A DNA stretch of 64,000 nt from Pseudomonas sp. Irchel s3f7 (GCF_900187615.1 NZ_FYDO01000022.1:52546-116545), one strand, 5' to 3'; numbered from the stretch's first letter, positions 44,608 to 56,003 are shown. Numbers and translations are program-made. The notes: a model not told the origin generated them from the sequence alone.

Positions 44608-46386
44608 ATGCTCTCTGCCCGTCACCGCCGTGCAATTCGCCTGGCCAGTCGTTTCATCGTGCCGTATCGATGGCACGCGTTCGGTGCGTTGCTCGCATTG
44701 ATCGTGACCGCGGGCATCACCCTGTCCATGGGGCAGGGCATTCGATTGTTGGTGGATCAAGGGTTCATGACCCAGTCGCCACATCTGCTCAACCAGTCCA
44801 TCGGTTTGTTCATGCTCTTGGTGATGGGGCTGGCGGTCGGCACGTTTGCGCGTTTTTACCTGGTGTCGTGGATCGGCGAGCGCTGTGTCGCCGACATTCG
44901 TCGGCAGGTGTTCAACCATCTGATTTACCTGCATCCGGGGTTCTACGAAGACAACCGCAGCTCCGAGATCCAGTCACGATTGACCGCCGATACCACGCTG
45001 CTGCAATCGGTCATCGGTTCTTCACTGTCGCTGTTTTTGCGCAATCTGTTGATGGTCATCGGCGGGATCGTTCTGCTGTTTATCACCAACCCCAAACTCA
45101 CCAGTATCGTGGTGGTGACCTTGCCATTGGTGATCGCGCCGATCCTGATTTTCGGTCGCCGTGTGCGCAATCTGTCGCGACTGAGTCAGGATCGGATTGC
45201 CGACATCGGCAGCTATGTTTCCGAAACCCTCGGTCAGATCAAAACCGTACAGGCCTATAACCATCAGGCTCAGGACGAACGTCGTTTCGCCGTGACTGTG
45301 GAAGAGGCATTCGACACGGCACGTAAACGCATTTTTCAGCGGGCCTGGCTGATCACCCTGGTGATTGTGTTGGTACTGGGCGCGGTCGGGGTGATGCTCT
45401 GGGTGGGTGGCATGGATGTCATTGCCGGGCGAATTTCGGCGGGTGAGCTGGCGGCGTTTGTCTTTTACAGCCTGATCGTCGGCAGCGCGTTCGGTACCTT
45501 GAGTGAAGTGATCGGCGAGTTACAGCGCGCGGCCGGGGCGGCGGAGCGGATTGCCGAGTTGCTGCGCTCGGAAAACATCATCCAGCCACCAGCCACCGAT
45601 CTGGTGAGCTTGCCCGAGCGCGTGAAGGGCGACTTGATCCTGCAGGATGTGCGTTTTTCGTACCCGTCGCGACCCGAAAGTTATGCCGTCGATGGCTTGA
45701 GTCTGACGATCAACGCCGGTGAAACCCTTGCTTTGGTCGGGCCGTCCGGTGCCGGCAAATCGACGGTGTATGACCTGCTGCTGCGTTTTTACGACCCGGC
45801 TCACGGGCGTATTTTGCTCGATGGCGTGCCCCTCACACAGCTTGATCCATTGGACTTGCGTCGTTGTTTCGCCTTGGTCTCGCAAACCCCGGCGCTGTTT
45901 TTCGGCAGCATCGAAGAGAACATCCGCTACGGCAACCCGTCGGCAACCTTGGCCGAGGTTCAGAACGCGGCAAAAATTGCCTATGCGCACGACTTTATCG
46001 AGGCCATGCCCAACGGTTATCAGACCCACCTGGGTGATGGCGGGCTCGGTTTGTCCGGCGGCCAGCGCCAACGACTCGCCATCGCACGGGCGCTGTTGGT
46101 CGATGCACCCATTCTGTTGCTCGATGAAGCCACCAGCGCCCTCGATGCCCAGAGCGAACACCTGATCCAGCAAGCCTTGCCAAGCTTGATGAAAAACCGC
46201 ACCACCCTGGTCATCGCCCATCGCCTGGCCACGGTAAAAAACGCCGACCGCATTGCAGTGATGGATCAAGGAAAACTGGTGGCTGTGGGCACGCATCAGG
46301 AGCTCATCGCCAGTAATGCGCTGTATGCGCGGTTGGCGGCGTTGCAGTTCAACAACGATAAGACAGAATTGGATCTCCACCTGTAG
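44608..46386 (+). CDS. MsbA-like ABC exporter, fused membrane and ATPase domains
   Basis: 592 aa. Six membrane helices (about 15-310) then an ATPase with Walker A GPSGAGKS, Q-loop LVSQTPALF, signature LSGGQRQRLAIARALL, Walker B ILLLDEATSALDA and switch His in VIAHRLATVKNADRI. It belongs to the lipid/drug exporter half-transporter class; substrate unknown. Start uncertain: ATG 44608 gives MLSARHRRAIRLASRF, while ATG 44590 is in frame six codons earlier. The TAG stop coincides with CTGTAGGAGC, a REP end. Confidence 0.88.
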   Translation: MLSARHRRAIRLASRFIVPYRWHAFGALLALIVTAGITLSMGQGIRLLVDQGFMTQSPHLLNQSIGLFMLLVMGLAVGTFARFYLVSWIGERCVADIRRQVFNHLIYLHPGFYEDNRSSEIQSRLTADTTLLQSVIGSSLSLFLRNLLMVIGGIVLLFITNPKLTSIVVVTLPLVIAPILIFGRRVRNLSRLSQDRIADIGSYVSETLGQIKTVQAYNHQAQDERRFAVTVEEAFDTARKRIFQRAWLITLVIVLVLGAVGVMLWVGGMDVIAGRISAGELAAFVFYSLIVGSAFGTLSEVIGELQRAAGAAERIAELLRSENIIQPPATDLVSLPERVKGDLILQDVRFSYPSRPESYAVDGLSLTINAGETLALVGPSGAGKSTVYDLLLRFYDPAHGRILLDGVPLTQLDPLDLRRCFALVSQTPALFFGSIEENIRYGNPSATLAEVQNAAKIAYAHDFIEAMPNGYQTHLGDGGLGLSGGQRQRLAIARALLVDAPILLLDEATSALDAQSEHLIQQALPSLMKNRTTLVIAHRLATVKNADRIAVMDQGKLVAVGTHQELIASNALYARLAALQFNNDKTELDLHL

Positions 46387-46444
46387 GAGCTGTCGAGAGA
46401 AACGAGGCTGCGATCTTTTGATCTTCGCTTCATTGCCATCCAAT

Positions 46445-46480
46445 AAAAAATGCCCACATCGATTGATGTGGGCATTTTTT
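46445..46480. terminator. Bidirectional terminator between the ABC exporter and slt
   Basis: Perfect stem TGCCCACATC / GATGTGGGCA with loop GATT, flanked by A6 and T6. It serves the converging ABC exporter and slt genes. Confidence 0.93.
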
Positions 46481-46497
46481 GTAACCGGCATTACCGA

Positions 46498-48426
46498 TTA
46501 TTGATCATCAAAATACCGCTCGTGCCAATCCACGATCGGTTGCGGCAAGTTGAGCTTCTCACCATAGATCACCGAATACGACAGCACGTTTTGCACGTAC
46601 TGACGGGTTTCGTCGAACGGGATGCTTTCCACCCACACGTCGAAACTCAAGTGATCGGCCCCGCGCAGCCATTGGCGCACGCGGCCCGGGCCGGCGTTGT
46701 AGGCGGCGGAGGCGAGGACGCGGTTGCCGTTGAACTGGCTGTGCACCTGGCTCAGGTACGCGGCGCCGAGCTGGATGTTCTTGTCCGGGTTGAACAGCTG
46801 CTGTGGCGAGCTGTAGGGAATGCTGAACTTGCGGGCGGTTTCCTTGGCGGTGGCGGGCATCAGTTGCATCAGGCCCGAGGCGCCGACCCCGGAGCGGGCA
46901 TCTTCCATGAAGGCGCTTTCCTGGCGAGTGATGGCGAACGCCCAGCTCGGATGCAGGCCGCGACTCTTCGCTTCACGCACCAGTGTGTTGCGGTGGGCCA
47001 TCGGGAAACGGATATCCAGATCGTCCCAGTATTGCGCCTGGCTGATGGTGCGAATGGCCGGGAAATACCATTTCAGGTCGTAAGCCAGTTTCGCCTGGGC
47101 AACCATCTCGTCACGGCTGAAGTGGCGGCTGACGTGGTACCACTCGCGGCGACCGTCGACGACTTGCCCGCGAGCGTGGAACTCCAGGGCGCGACGTATA
47201 CCGGGGGTATTACGCACTTTGTTGATCAGTGCCTGGCTCATCACCAGCGGTTTGTTGTTCAGCGAGTACGGGGACTGCGAGCGATCCGCAGCGAGGAAGC
47301 CATAGAAGTCACGCTCGCGAGCCACGGCCCGATAGAGGGTCTGGGCTTCCGGGTTCTGCGGTTGCGCCAGTTCCAGGCTGCGGGCCTGCCAGTAGCGCCA
47401 GCGATTGGTAGTGGCCAGTTCTTGTGGCACGCGGCGGGTCAATTGATAGGCATCGTCCCAATGCGCCAGGCGCAGAAGCAGACGCAAGCGCCATTCGGAC
47501 ACGGTGTTGTCGCGCAGTTCCGGGTCGTACTTGGTCATGACGTTCAGGGCGCGACCGTCGAAACGTTTGGCGAGGGTCAACCCTATTTCACGGGCGATCG
47601 CGACTTTTTCATCCCGAGAGAAATGCATGCTGCTGGCGTACCCGTCGAGCAGGTTCATCGCCTTGTCCGGGTCCTGACGGGCCAGGCGACGCAGGCCGAG
47701 GCTGACCACGTCGGCCATGGCTTCATCGGCTGGCGTGAATCGCGATGGTTGGTTGAGCAGTTCCGGTTTCTGCGCCACGTCGATCAGCAAGCGACCGCGT
47801 GGGGTGAGGGTGGAGAGGCCGTTGACCAGGCTGTTGGCCAGCGGATAGTTGCGCGCCTGGGCGGCAAGCTTGACGCGTTCCCAGCGTTTTTGCTCGGTCA
47901 GTTGCCCCTCGGCGGCCCACATGCTGAACAGCGAGTCACAGGCTTCCGGCTGGGATTTGCCCGTCAGCCAGAGCTTGTTGGCGTTGGCGTAACCTTCGGA
48001 TTTGAGATTGTGGCTGATCTGGTATTGCGCATTCAGGCAATCCAGTTCGGTGAAATTCATTTTCGGATCGTAGTACTTGACGAAGGTCGCCCAGTCGCCG
48101 CGGTCGGCCAGCCAGCGTAACCAGCGCAGTTTCATCCAGTTCGCTTGTGGCAGGTCGCCATGCTCGGCAAGGAACTTCTCGATTTCGGCGTTGCTTGCGG
48201 TTTTCAGGCGTGCGGTCAGTTCGTCGTAGGCCAGATAGGGTTCCAGCGGATAATCGGCGAGCGCCTGGCTGTACCGGAAGTACGGCCCGGTATCACCCTT
48301 GGCCAAGGCGCGCTTGGCTTCATCGTAATACTGGCGTTGGGTGGACAGGTCCACCGCCTGGGCGGATTGAATCGCAGTGGCTGTGAGTAAAAAACAGGAC
48401 AATAGATTGAAAAGGCGACTGCGCAT
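46498..48426 (-). CDS. slt: Soluble lytic murein transglycosylase Slt
   Basis: 642 aa. Signal peptide (MRSRLFNLLSCFLLTATAIQ, then SAQA) and a long alpha-helical superhelical N-terminal ring, then the lysozyme-like SLT domain. Its catalytic glutamate is in TRQESAFM, with GASGLMQLMPATA and NIQLGAAYLS. It cleaves periplasmic peptidoglycan to anhydromuropeptides. ATG 48426 restores the signal peptide; the ORF opens 16 codons upstream. It is divergent from the uup gene. Confidence 0.94.
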   Translation of the reverse strand: MRSRLFNLLSCFLLTATAIQSAQAVDLSTQRQYYDEAKRALAKGDTGPYFRYSQALADYPLEPYLAYDELTARLKTASNAEIEKFLAEHGDLPQANWMKLRWLRWLADRGDWATFVKYYDPKMNFTELDCLNAQYQISHNLKSEGYANANKLWLTGKSQPEACDSLFSMWAAEGQLTEQKRWERVKLAAQARNYPLANSLVNGLSTLTPRGRLLIDVAQKPELLNQPSRFTPADEAMADVVSLGLRRLARQDPDKAMNLLDGYASSMHFSRDEKVAIAREIGLTLAKRFDGRALNVMTKYDPELRDNTVSEWRLRLLLRLAHWDDAYQLTRRVPQELATTNRWRYWQARSLELAQPQNPEAQTLYRAVARERDFYGFLAADRSQSPYSLNNKPLVMSQALINKVRNTPGIRRALEFHARGQVVDGRREWYHVSRHFSRDEMVAQAKLAYDLKWYFPAIRTISQAQYWDDLDIRFPMAHRNTLVREAKSRGLHPSWAFAITRQESAFMEDARSGVGASGLMQLMPATAKETARKFSIPYSSPQQLFNPDKNIQLGAAYLSQVHSQFNGNRVLASAAYNAGPGRVRQWLRGADHLSFDVWVESIPFDETRQYVQNVLSYSVIYGEKLNLPQPIVDWHERYFDDQ

Positions 48427-48639
48427 GAGACGTCCAGGCAGAGAAAACATGACAAGTGCGGGTCGGGCCCGCACTGAATTATCTGTAGCTTAGCCTTTTG
48501 CCAGCAGCCGGCGAAAGCTTTGCGGGTCTGTCTGCATCAGTTCGCAACATTTGTCATTCAGAGTGCTACGAGAGTGAAATAGCCGGCCTTCTGAAGCCTC
48601 AAGTCAGGTAGAATGCGCGCCCGGTTTTTGGAGAAGCTC

Positions 48640-50553
<1,914 letters not shown>

Positions 50554-50570
50554 TTGATTCGGTAACAAAA

Positions 50571-50606
50571 AAAAGCCCGGCGCTCAGTGATGAGGGCCGG
50601 GCTTTT
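50571..50606 (+). terminator. Terminator after uup
   Basis: Stem AAAAGCCCGGC / GCCGGGCTTTT around a 14-nt loop, 17 bp after the uup stop, with A-rich left side and T-rich right side. Confidence 0.88.
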
Positions 50607-50624
50607 CATTGGCAACACAACCTA

Positions 50625-50716
50625 CTGTAGGGGCCGGCTTGCTGGCGATAGGCGATGACTCGGTTCACATGCTGAACCGCGGCGCCTATATCGCCAGCAA
50701 GCCGGCTCCTACAGGA
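50625..50716. repeat. REP inverted pair between uup and the usp gene
   Basis: CTGTAGGGGCCGGCTTGCTG (one change from consensus) and the inverse ending GCCGGCTCCTACAG flank a 45-bp spacer. Confidence 0.85.
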
Positions 50717-50723
50717 TCGATTG

Positions 50724-51164
50724 TCAGGATTTGTTTTGCAGGCGTACCGCCAGCACATCGCAAGGCGCGCCATGCAGCACGTCATTGGCCGTTGAGCCCA
50801 GCAGAAGTGCAAGGCCGTGGCGACCATGGCTGCCCACCACGATCAGGTCGCAGGTCTGTTCCTTGGCCAGATGGTGAATCTCCTGGCGCGGCTGGCCGTA
50901 GGTCAGGTGGCTGTACTCCCTGGACAGCTCCGGGTACTTCAGGATTAACCGGTCAAGGCGCTCCTTGGCCTGATCGAACTGTTGTTGTTGCAGTTGCGAC
51001 AGATCCATCGGCACGTCGCCACCAAAGGCCATGGCCATGGGCTCGACAATGTGCACCAGCGACAACGTTGCACCGTTGCTCACCGACAGTTCGCGAGCGC
51101 GGTGAATCACAGGGTCGCACTCTTCGGTCAGATCTACAGCGACCAGAATATGGTTGTAGGGCAT
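50724..51164 (-). CDS. Universal stress protein family protein
   Basis: 146 aa UspA fold. N-terminal ILVAVDLTEECD and the ATP-binding glycine motif GSHGRHGLALLLGSTA (Gly-x2-Gly-x9-Gly-Ser/Thr) near the C-terminus indicate the nucleotide-binding subclass. USPs modulate stress and stationary survival; partner unknown. ATG 51164 follows AGGAGGAG, an almost ideal SD. The ORF opens 53 codons earlier but lacks family sequence there. Confidence 0.92.
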   Translation of the reverse strand: MPYNHILVAVDLTEECDPVIHRARELSVSNGATLSLVHIVEPMAMAFGGDVPMDLSQLQQQQFDQAKERLDRLILKYPELSREYSHLTYGQPRQEIHHLAKEQTCDLIVVGSHGRHGLALLLGSTANDVLHGAPCDVLAVRLQNKS

Positions 51165-51268
51165 GAGGTGCTCCTCCTGAGGATTGCAATATGGGTAAGT
51201 ATGGCTGGTTTCAAGCGCATTGGATTCAAAGTGACTGAATGCGCTCATCAAGAATCGGGAGTACAGAT

Positions 51269-51706
51269 ATGACGGTCTGGATAGTGGTGTCAATCCTGTT
51301 GGTGGTGCTAAGTCCGCTGGCATGGTTGCGTCCGTCGCGGGTACAGAGCGGGCGTATCGCCCTGCGCATGGAGGCCAGGCGCATTGGTCTGGCCATGCAA
51401 TTGGCGCCCCAGGACTGGCCGCACTGGCTCAGTCAGGAGCCGCCGAGCCCTTGCGCCCAGTACCATCGGCCGCGTCGTGGCCGTCAGCCAGCTTGCTGGA
51501 TCTACTGGCAAAAATCACCGGGTGTGTGGGTCAATCAGTGGCAGGAAGTCTGTGAAGATCAGGCGCTGCTCAATCATTTCGAAAAATTGCCAGGCAATGT
51601 CTACAAAGTCGAGGCGGACAAACAAATGATTGCCCTGTATTGGGGCGAGAAGGGCGAAGCCGAGGTTTTGCAACAAATCGACGCCACCCTAAAAGCACTA
51701 GCCTGA
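51269..51706 (+). CDS. Small conserved hypothetical membrane-anchored protein
   Basis: 145 aa. One N-terminal helix (WIVVSILLVVLSPLAWL, residues 3-19) then a soluble, basic and tryptophan-rich domain with CAQYHRPRRGRQ, CWIYWQK and a C-terminal helix. No function known. ATG 51269 follows GGGAG. It is divergent from the usp gene, with the two start codons about 105 bp apart. A degenerate REP follows at 51717-51750. Confidence 0.7.
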   Translation: MTVWIVVSILLVVLSPLAWLRPSRVQSGRIALRMEARRIGLAMQLAPQDWPHWLSQEPPSPCAQYHRPRRGRQPACWIYWQKSPGVWVNQWQEVCEDQALLNHFEKLPGNVYKVEADKQMIALYWGEKGEAEVLQQIDATLKALA

Positions 51707-51776
51707 CACCGCGCACCTGTAGGAGCAGCCTGCGGCAGCTCCTGCAGGGGTAAGCAGTAAAAAATCATCAGGCAAT

Positions 51777-51886
51777 AAAAAGCCCGACAAAATCATCGGG
51801 CTGGATTGGCCAGGCAGGCCGGTAAAACGGTGTGGGCTGATCTTGCGCTGGGCATTCGCCAACAGCGTTCACATTTTTCCTTTGGT
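51777..51886 (-). ncRNA. Candidate small RNA, possibly RgsA-like, upstream of fadB
   Basis: On the minus strand a -10 element CTATGCT (51892-51898) is close to the sigma-S pattern CTATACT. A transcript starting near 51886 would begin ACCAAAGGAAAAATG and run about 110 nt to a hairpin AGCCCGA / TCGGGCT with T5 at 51777-51802. It contains GGA-rich and GC-stem segments, and I see no convincing protein in it: the ORF at 51793-52086 lacks a ribosome site. Size, position and promoter resemble the RpoS-dependent sRNA RgsA, from memory only. Confidence 0.45.
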
Positions 51887-51969
51887 TCCCCAGCATAGCT
51901 TGTTAAACACAGGCTGCAGGGAATTAGGGCGACTTTTCTAATGATTGATCCTATGAATGATTTCGCATG

Positions 51970-52259
51970 CTCATGCGTGTTTAAGGTCTTCGCAGTACGG
52001 AAATGACTGGAAAGTCGTGTTTCGTCCCGTGTTTTGGGCGATTGACAATTGTCGGAAATTCCGTGAAGGTGACGTACCCAAATCAAACGGGCGTATGAAT
52101 TGAGCGTTTGTATTTCAGACCGCTCCTACAGAATCCCGACTATCGCGTTGGCGGGTGTGTCGGGTAAATGGGCGTAGCATCGACGTTTAACGTCCCTGCC
52201 AAGCCGTTTACCTATGTCCGACGTGTACTGTTCAGCTTCCATATCGTGGAGATCAGTTG
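51970..52259. other. Gene-free leader region upstream of fadB
   Basis: About 290 bp with no ORF that looks coding on either strand. It includes a CAAAC (52084-52088) and GTTTG inverted half-site pair about 18 bp apart, too widely spaced for a standard PsrA operator, and a REP-end fragment CGCTCCTACAG near 52124. The fadB promoter must lie here. Confidence 0.5.
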
Positions 52260-54407
52260 ATGATTTACGAAGGTAAAGCCATCACGGTTAAGGCTCTTGA
52301 AAGTGGCATTGTCGAACTGAAGTTCGACCTCAAGGGTGAGTCCGTCAACAAGTTCAACCGTCTAACCCTGAACGAACTGCGTCAGGCCGTGGACACCATC
52401 AAGGCAGATGCTTCGATCAAGGGCGTGATCGTCAGCAGTGGCAAGGACGTGTTCATCGTCGGCGCCGACATCACCGAATTTGTCGACAACTTCAAGCTGC
52501 CGGATGCAGAGCTTGTTGCTGGCAACCTCGAAGCCAACAAGATTTTCAGCGATTTCGAAGACCTCAACGTTCCGACCGTGGCTGCCATCAATGGCATCGC
52601 GTTGGGTGGCGGTCTGGAAATGTGCCTGGCCGCGGATTACCGCGTCATGTCCACCCTGGCCAAGATCGGTCTGCCGGAAGTCAAGCTGGGCATCTACCCG
52701 GGCTTCGGCGGTACCGTGCGTCTGCCGCGCCTGATCGGTGCCGACAATGCCATCGAATGGATTGCCGCCGGCAAGGAAAACCGTGCTGAAGACGCGCTGA
52801 AAGTCGGCGCTGTCGATGCGGTCGTGGCGCCTGAGAAGCTGCAAGAAGCTGCACTGGAACTGGTCAAGCGCGCCATCTCCGGCGAGTTCGACTACAAGGC
52901 CAAGCGTCAGCCTAAGCTGGAAAAGCTGAAGCTGAACGCCATCGAACAAATGATGGCTTTCGAAACTGCCAAAGGTTTCGTCGCTGGTCAGGCCGGCCCG
53001 AACTACCCGGCGCCGGTTGAAGCGATCAAGACCATCCAGAAAGCCGCGAACTTCGGTCGCGACAAGGCACTGGAAATCGAAGCTGCCGGTTTCGTGAAAC
53101 TGGCCAAGACCTCTGCCGCGCAGAGCCTGGTCGGTCTGTTCCTGAACGATCAGGAGCTGAAGAAAAAGGCCAAGGCCTACGACGAAATCGCCAAGGACGT
53201 GAAGCAGGCTGCCGTATTGGGCGCGGGCATCATGGGTGGCGGTATCGCCTATCAGTCGGCTTCCAAAGGCACGCCGATCCTGATGAAGGACATCAACGAG
53301 CACGGTATCGAGCAGGGTCTGGCCGAAGCCGCCAAACTGCTGGTTGGCCGCGTTGAAAAGGGCCGCATGACGGCTGCGAAAATGGCAGAAGTGCTCAACG
53401 GCATTCGTCCTACCTTGTCCTACGGCGATTTCGGTCACGTGGACCTGGTGGTTGAAGCGGTCGTCGAGAACCCTAAGGTCAAGCAAGCTGTGCTGGCCGA
53501 AGTCGAAGACAAGGTCAAAGAGGACACCATCCTCGCGTCCAACACCTCGACCATTTCCATCACCTTGCTGGCCAAGGCTCTCAAACGTCCGGAAAACTTC
53601 GTCGGCATGCACTTCTTCAACCCGGTGCACATGATGCCGCTGGTTGAAGTGATCCGTGGCGAGAAGTCCAGCGAACTGGCGGTTGCCACCACCGTTGCCT
53701 ACGCCAAGAAAATGGGCAAGAACCCGATCGTCGTCAACGACTGCCCGGGCTTCCTGGTCAACCGCGTTCTGTTCCCGTACTTCGGCGGTTTCGCCAAGCT
53801 GGTCAGCGCCGGTGTGGACTTCGTCCGCATCGACAAGATCATGGAAAAATTCGGCTGGCCGATGGGCCCGGCGTACCTGATGGACGTGGTCGGCATCGAC
53901 ACCGGCCACCACGGTCGTGACGTAATGGCTGAAGGCTTCCCGGATCGCATGAAGGACGACCGTCGCTCGGCCGTTGACGTGCTCTACGAAGCCAAGCGCC
54001 TGGGCCAGAAGAACGGCAAGGGCTTCTACGCCTACGAGACCGACAAGCGCGGCAAGCAGAAGAAAGTCGCCGATCCTTCGGTGCTGGAAGTGCTCAAGCC
54101 GATCGTTTACGAGCAGCGCGAAGTCACCGACGAAGACATCATCAACTGGATGATGATCCCGCTGTGCCTGGAAACCGTGCGTTGCCTGGAAGACGGCATT
54201 GTCGAAACCGCTGCCGAAGCCGACATGGGTCTGGTCTACGGTATTGGTTTCCCTCCATTCCGTGGCGGTGCGCTGCGCTACATCGACTCGCTCGGTGTTG
54301 CAGAGTTCGTTGCCCTGGCTGACCAGTACGCTGATTTGGGCGCGCTGTACCACCCGACCGCGAAGCTGCGCGAAATGGCCAAAAACGGCCAGAGCTTCTT
54401 CGGTTAA
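52260..54407 (+). CDS. fadB: Fatty acid oxidation complex subunit alpha FadB
   Basis: 715 aa multifunctional enzyme. An enoyl-CoA hydratase/isomerase (crotonase) domain (1-190) has GGGLEMCLAADYRV and the catalytic Glu regions. A 3-hydroxyacyl-CoA dehydrogenase follows from about 315, with the NAD motif VLGAGIMGGGIA and MHFFNPVHMMPLVEV carrying the catalytic His, then two C-terminal helical domains. It performs hydration and oxidation in beta-oxidation, with FadA. ATG 52260 (MIYEGKAITVKAL) is one codon after an ATG at 52257; GGAG is 11-15 nt upstream. Confidence 0.96.
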   Translation: MIYEGKAITVKALESGIVELKFDLKGESVNKFNRLTLNELRQAVDTIKADASIKGVIVSSGKDVFIVGADITEFVDNFKLPDAELVAGNLEANKIFSDFEDLNVPTVAAINGIALGGGLEMCLAADYRVMSTLAKIGLPEVKLGIYPGFGGTVRLPRLIGADNAIEWIAAGKENRAEDALKVGAVDAVVAPEKLQEAALELVKRAISGEFDYKAKRQPKLEKLKLNAIEQMMAFETAKGFVAGQAGPNYPAPVEAIKTIQKAANFGRDKALEIEAAGFVKLAKTSAAQSLVGLFLNDQELKKKAKAYDEIAKDVKQAAVLGAGIMGGGIAYQSASKGTPILMKDINEHGIEQGLAEAAKLLVGRVEKGRMTAAKMAEVLNGIRPTLSYGDFGHVDLVVEAVVENPKVKQAVLAEVEDKVKEDTILASNTSTISITLLAKALKRPENFVGMHFFNPVHMMPLVEVIRGEKSSELAVATTVAYAKKMGKNPIVVNDCPGFLVNRVLFPYFGGFAKLVSAGVDFVRIDKIMEKFGWPMGPAYLMDVVGIDTGHHGRDVMAEGFPDRMKDDRRSAVDVLYEAKRLGQKNGKGFYAYETDKRGKQKKVADPSVLEVLKPIVYEQREVTDEDIINWMMIPLCLETVRCLEDGIVETAAEADMGLVYGIGFPPFRGGALRYIDSLGVAEFVALADQYADLGALYHPTAKLREMAKNGQSFFG

Positions 54408-54436
54408 GCGCCCCCAACTAGAGTGAGAGTGAACTT

Positions 54437-55612
54437 ATGAGCTTGAATCCTAGAGACGTCGTGATTGTCGACTTCGGTCGTACTCCGATGGGCCGCTCCA
54501 AGGGCGGCATGCACCGCAACACCCGCGCCGAAGACATGTCGGCGCACCTGATCAGCAAATTGCTGGAACGCAACGTCAAGGTTGACCCGAGCGAAGTCGA
54601 AGACGTGATCTGGGGCTGCGTTAACCAGACCCTGGAGCAGGGCTGGAACATCGCGCGCATGGCGTCGCTGATGACCCAGATCCCGCACACCTCGGCCGGC
54701 CAGACCGTCAGCCGTCTGTGTGGCTCGTCCATGAGCGCACTGCACACCGCTGCGCAAGCGATCATGACCGGCAACGGTGACGTGTTCGTTGTCGGCGGCG
54801 TCGAGCACATGGGCCACGTGAGCATGATGCACGGTGTCGATCCGAACCCGCACATGTCCCTGTACGCGGCGAAAGCCTCGGGCATGATGGGCCTGACCGC
54901 TGAAATGCTGGGCAAAATGCACGGCATCACTCGCGAACAACAGGACGCTTTCGGCGTGCGCTCCCACCAACTCGCCCACAAGGCGACCCTGGAAGGCAAG
55001 TTCAAAGACGAAATCATCCCGATGCAGGGCTACGACGAGAACGGTTTCCTGAAAACCTTCGACTACGACGAAACCATTCGTCCGGAAACCACCCTGGAAA
55101 GCCTGGCGGCTCTGAAGCCGGCATTCAATCCAAAGGGCGGCACCGTGACAGCGGGTACTTCGTCGCAGATCACCGATGGTGCTTCGTGCATGATCGTGAT
55201 GTCGGCGCAGCGTGCACAAGACCTGGGCATTCAGCCTTTGGCGGTGATTCGTTCGATGGCAGTGGCAGGTGTGGATCCGGCGATCATGGGCTATGGTCCA
55301 GTACCGGCCACACAAAAAGCACTGAAGCGCGCGGGTCTCGGCATCTCCGACATCGACTTCTTTGAGCTTAACGAAGCTTTCGCCGCACAGGCCCTGCCAG
55401 TGCTGAAAGATCTGAAAGTGCTCGACAAGATGAACGAGAAGGTTAACCTGCACGGCGGCGCGATCGCCCTGGGCCACCCGTTCGGTTGCTCCGGTGCGCG
55501 TATCTCCGGCACTTTGCTCAATGTGATGAAGCAAAATGGCGGCACCTTCGGGGTAGCCACCATGTGCATTGGTCTCGGCCAAGGCATCTCCACCGTCTTC
55601 GAACGCGTTTAA
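54437..55612 (+). CDS. fadA: 3-ketoacyl-CoA thiolase FadA
   Basis: 391 aa. Catalytic cysteine in TVSRLCGSSMSALHTA, His in the FELNEAFAAQALPV segment, and the second cysteine in GVATMCIGLGQG next to GHPFGCSGARIS. It thiolyses 3-ketoacyl-CoA to acetyl-CoA, the last step of the FadBA complex. It starts 29 bp after fadB, and GAGTGAGAG precedes ATG. A terminator follows. Confidence 0.96.
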   Translation: MSLNPRDVVIVDFGRTPMGRSKGGMHRNTRAEDMSAHLISKLLERNVKVDPSEVEDVIWGCVNQTLEQGWNIARMASLMTQIPHTSAGQTVSRLCGSSMSALHTAAQAIMTGNGDVFVVGGVEHMGHVSMMHGVDPNPHMSLYAAKASGMMGLTAEMLGKMHGITREQQDAFGVRSHQLAHKATLEGKFKDEIIPMQGYDENGFLKTFDYDETIRPETTLESLAALKPAFNPKGGTVTAGTSSQITDGASCMIVMSAQRAQDLGIQPLAVIRSMAVAGVDPAIMGYGPVPATQKALKRAGLGISDIDFFELNEAFAAQALPVLKDLKVLDKMNEKVNLHGGAIALGHPFGCSGARISGTLLNVMKQNGGTFGVATMCIGLGQGISTVFERV

Positions 55613-55628
55613 TCGTTTCGTTGATGGA

Positions 55629-55656
55629 AGCCGGGGCCAAGTGCCCCGGTTTTTTG
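55629..55656 (+). terminator. Rho-independent terminator after fadA
   Basis: Stem CCGGGGC / GCCCCGG with a 5-nt loop and T6, 18 bp after the fadA stop. Confidence 0.92.
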
Positions 55657-55712
55657 TTTTTCCGGATTTATTTTTGTTTTTTTTTTGAAAAAATTTGAGT
55701 GAGGGCCAAACC

Positions 55713-55949
55713 ATGCCGATACAACCTGGGCTCTACCAACATTACAAAGGTCCGCAGTACCGCGTTTTCAGCATTGCGCGGCATTCGGAAACCGAAGAAG
55801 AAGTGGTCTTCTACCAAGCCCTGTATGGCGATTACGGCTTTTGGGTGCGTCCCTTGAGCATGTTCCTGGAGTCTGTCGAAGTTGACGGCGAACAGGTGCC
55901 ACGCTTTGCGTTGGTGCAGGCCGAAGAAAGCCTTTTTAACAAGCCATAA
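55713..55949 (+). CDS. DUF1653 domain protein
   Basis: 78 aa. Matches the small DUF1653 fold: PGLYQHYKGPQYRVFSIARHSETEEEVVFYQALYG is nearly the whole domain, with the tail WVRPLSMFLESV. Function is unknown family-wide. ATG 55713 has GAGGG 5-6 nt upstream; an in-frame TTG at 55695 adds six residues. It sits between fadA and topA, as in P. aeruginosa. Confidence 0.88.
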   Translation: MPIQPGLYQHYKGPQYRVFSIARHSETEEEVVFYQALYGDYGFWVRPLSMFLESVEVDGEQVPRFALVQAEESLFNKP

Positions 55950-55974
55950 GCTGAGTGCGCGCAAAACCCTGCGC

Positions 55975-56003
55975 TTGACCTCACCTTGTTGCCACTATAT
56001 ATA
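55975..56003 (+). promoter_or_regulatory. Candidate sigma-70 promoter of topA
   Basis: TTGACC and TATATA are separated by a 17-bp spacer (55981-55997). Transcription would start near 56010, about 54 bp before the topA ATG. Both hexamers are close to consensus. Confidence 0.7.

Noticed and set aside
46450..48120. 556-aa plus-strand ORF opposite slt
   Set aside because: Antisense to slt and beginning inside the bidirectional terminator; no domain.
51793..52086. 97-aa cysteine-containing minus-strand ORF upstream of fadB
   Set aside because: No ribosome site at its start, not GC3-biased like neighbours, and it covers the promoter and hairpin of the candidate sRNA.
52084..52110. PsrA operator upstream of fadB from CAAAC and GTTTG half-sites
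   Set aside because: The halves are about 18 bp apart, not the 2-4 bp of the reported PsrA site.
52362..54353. 663-aa minus-strand ORF opposite fadB
   Set aside because: Shadow of a highly biased GC-rich gene, without a ribosome site or any recognisable domain.
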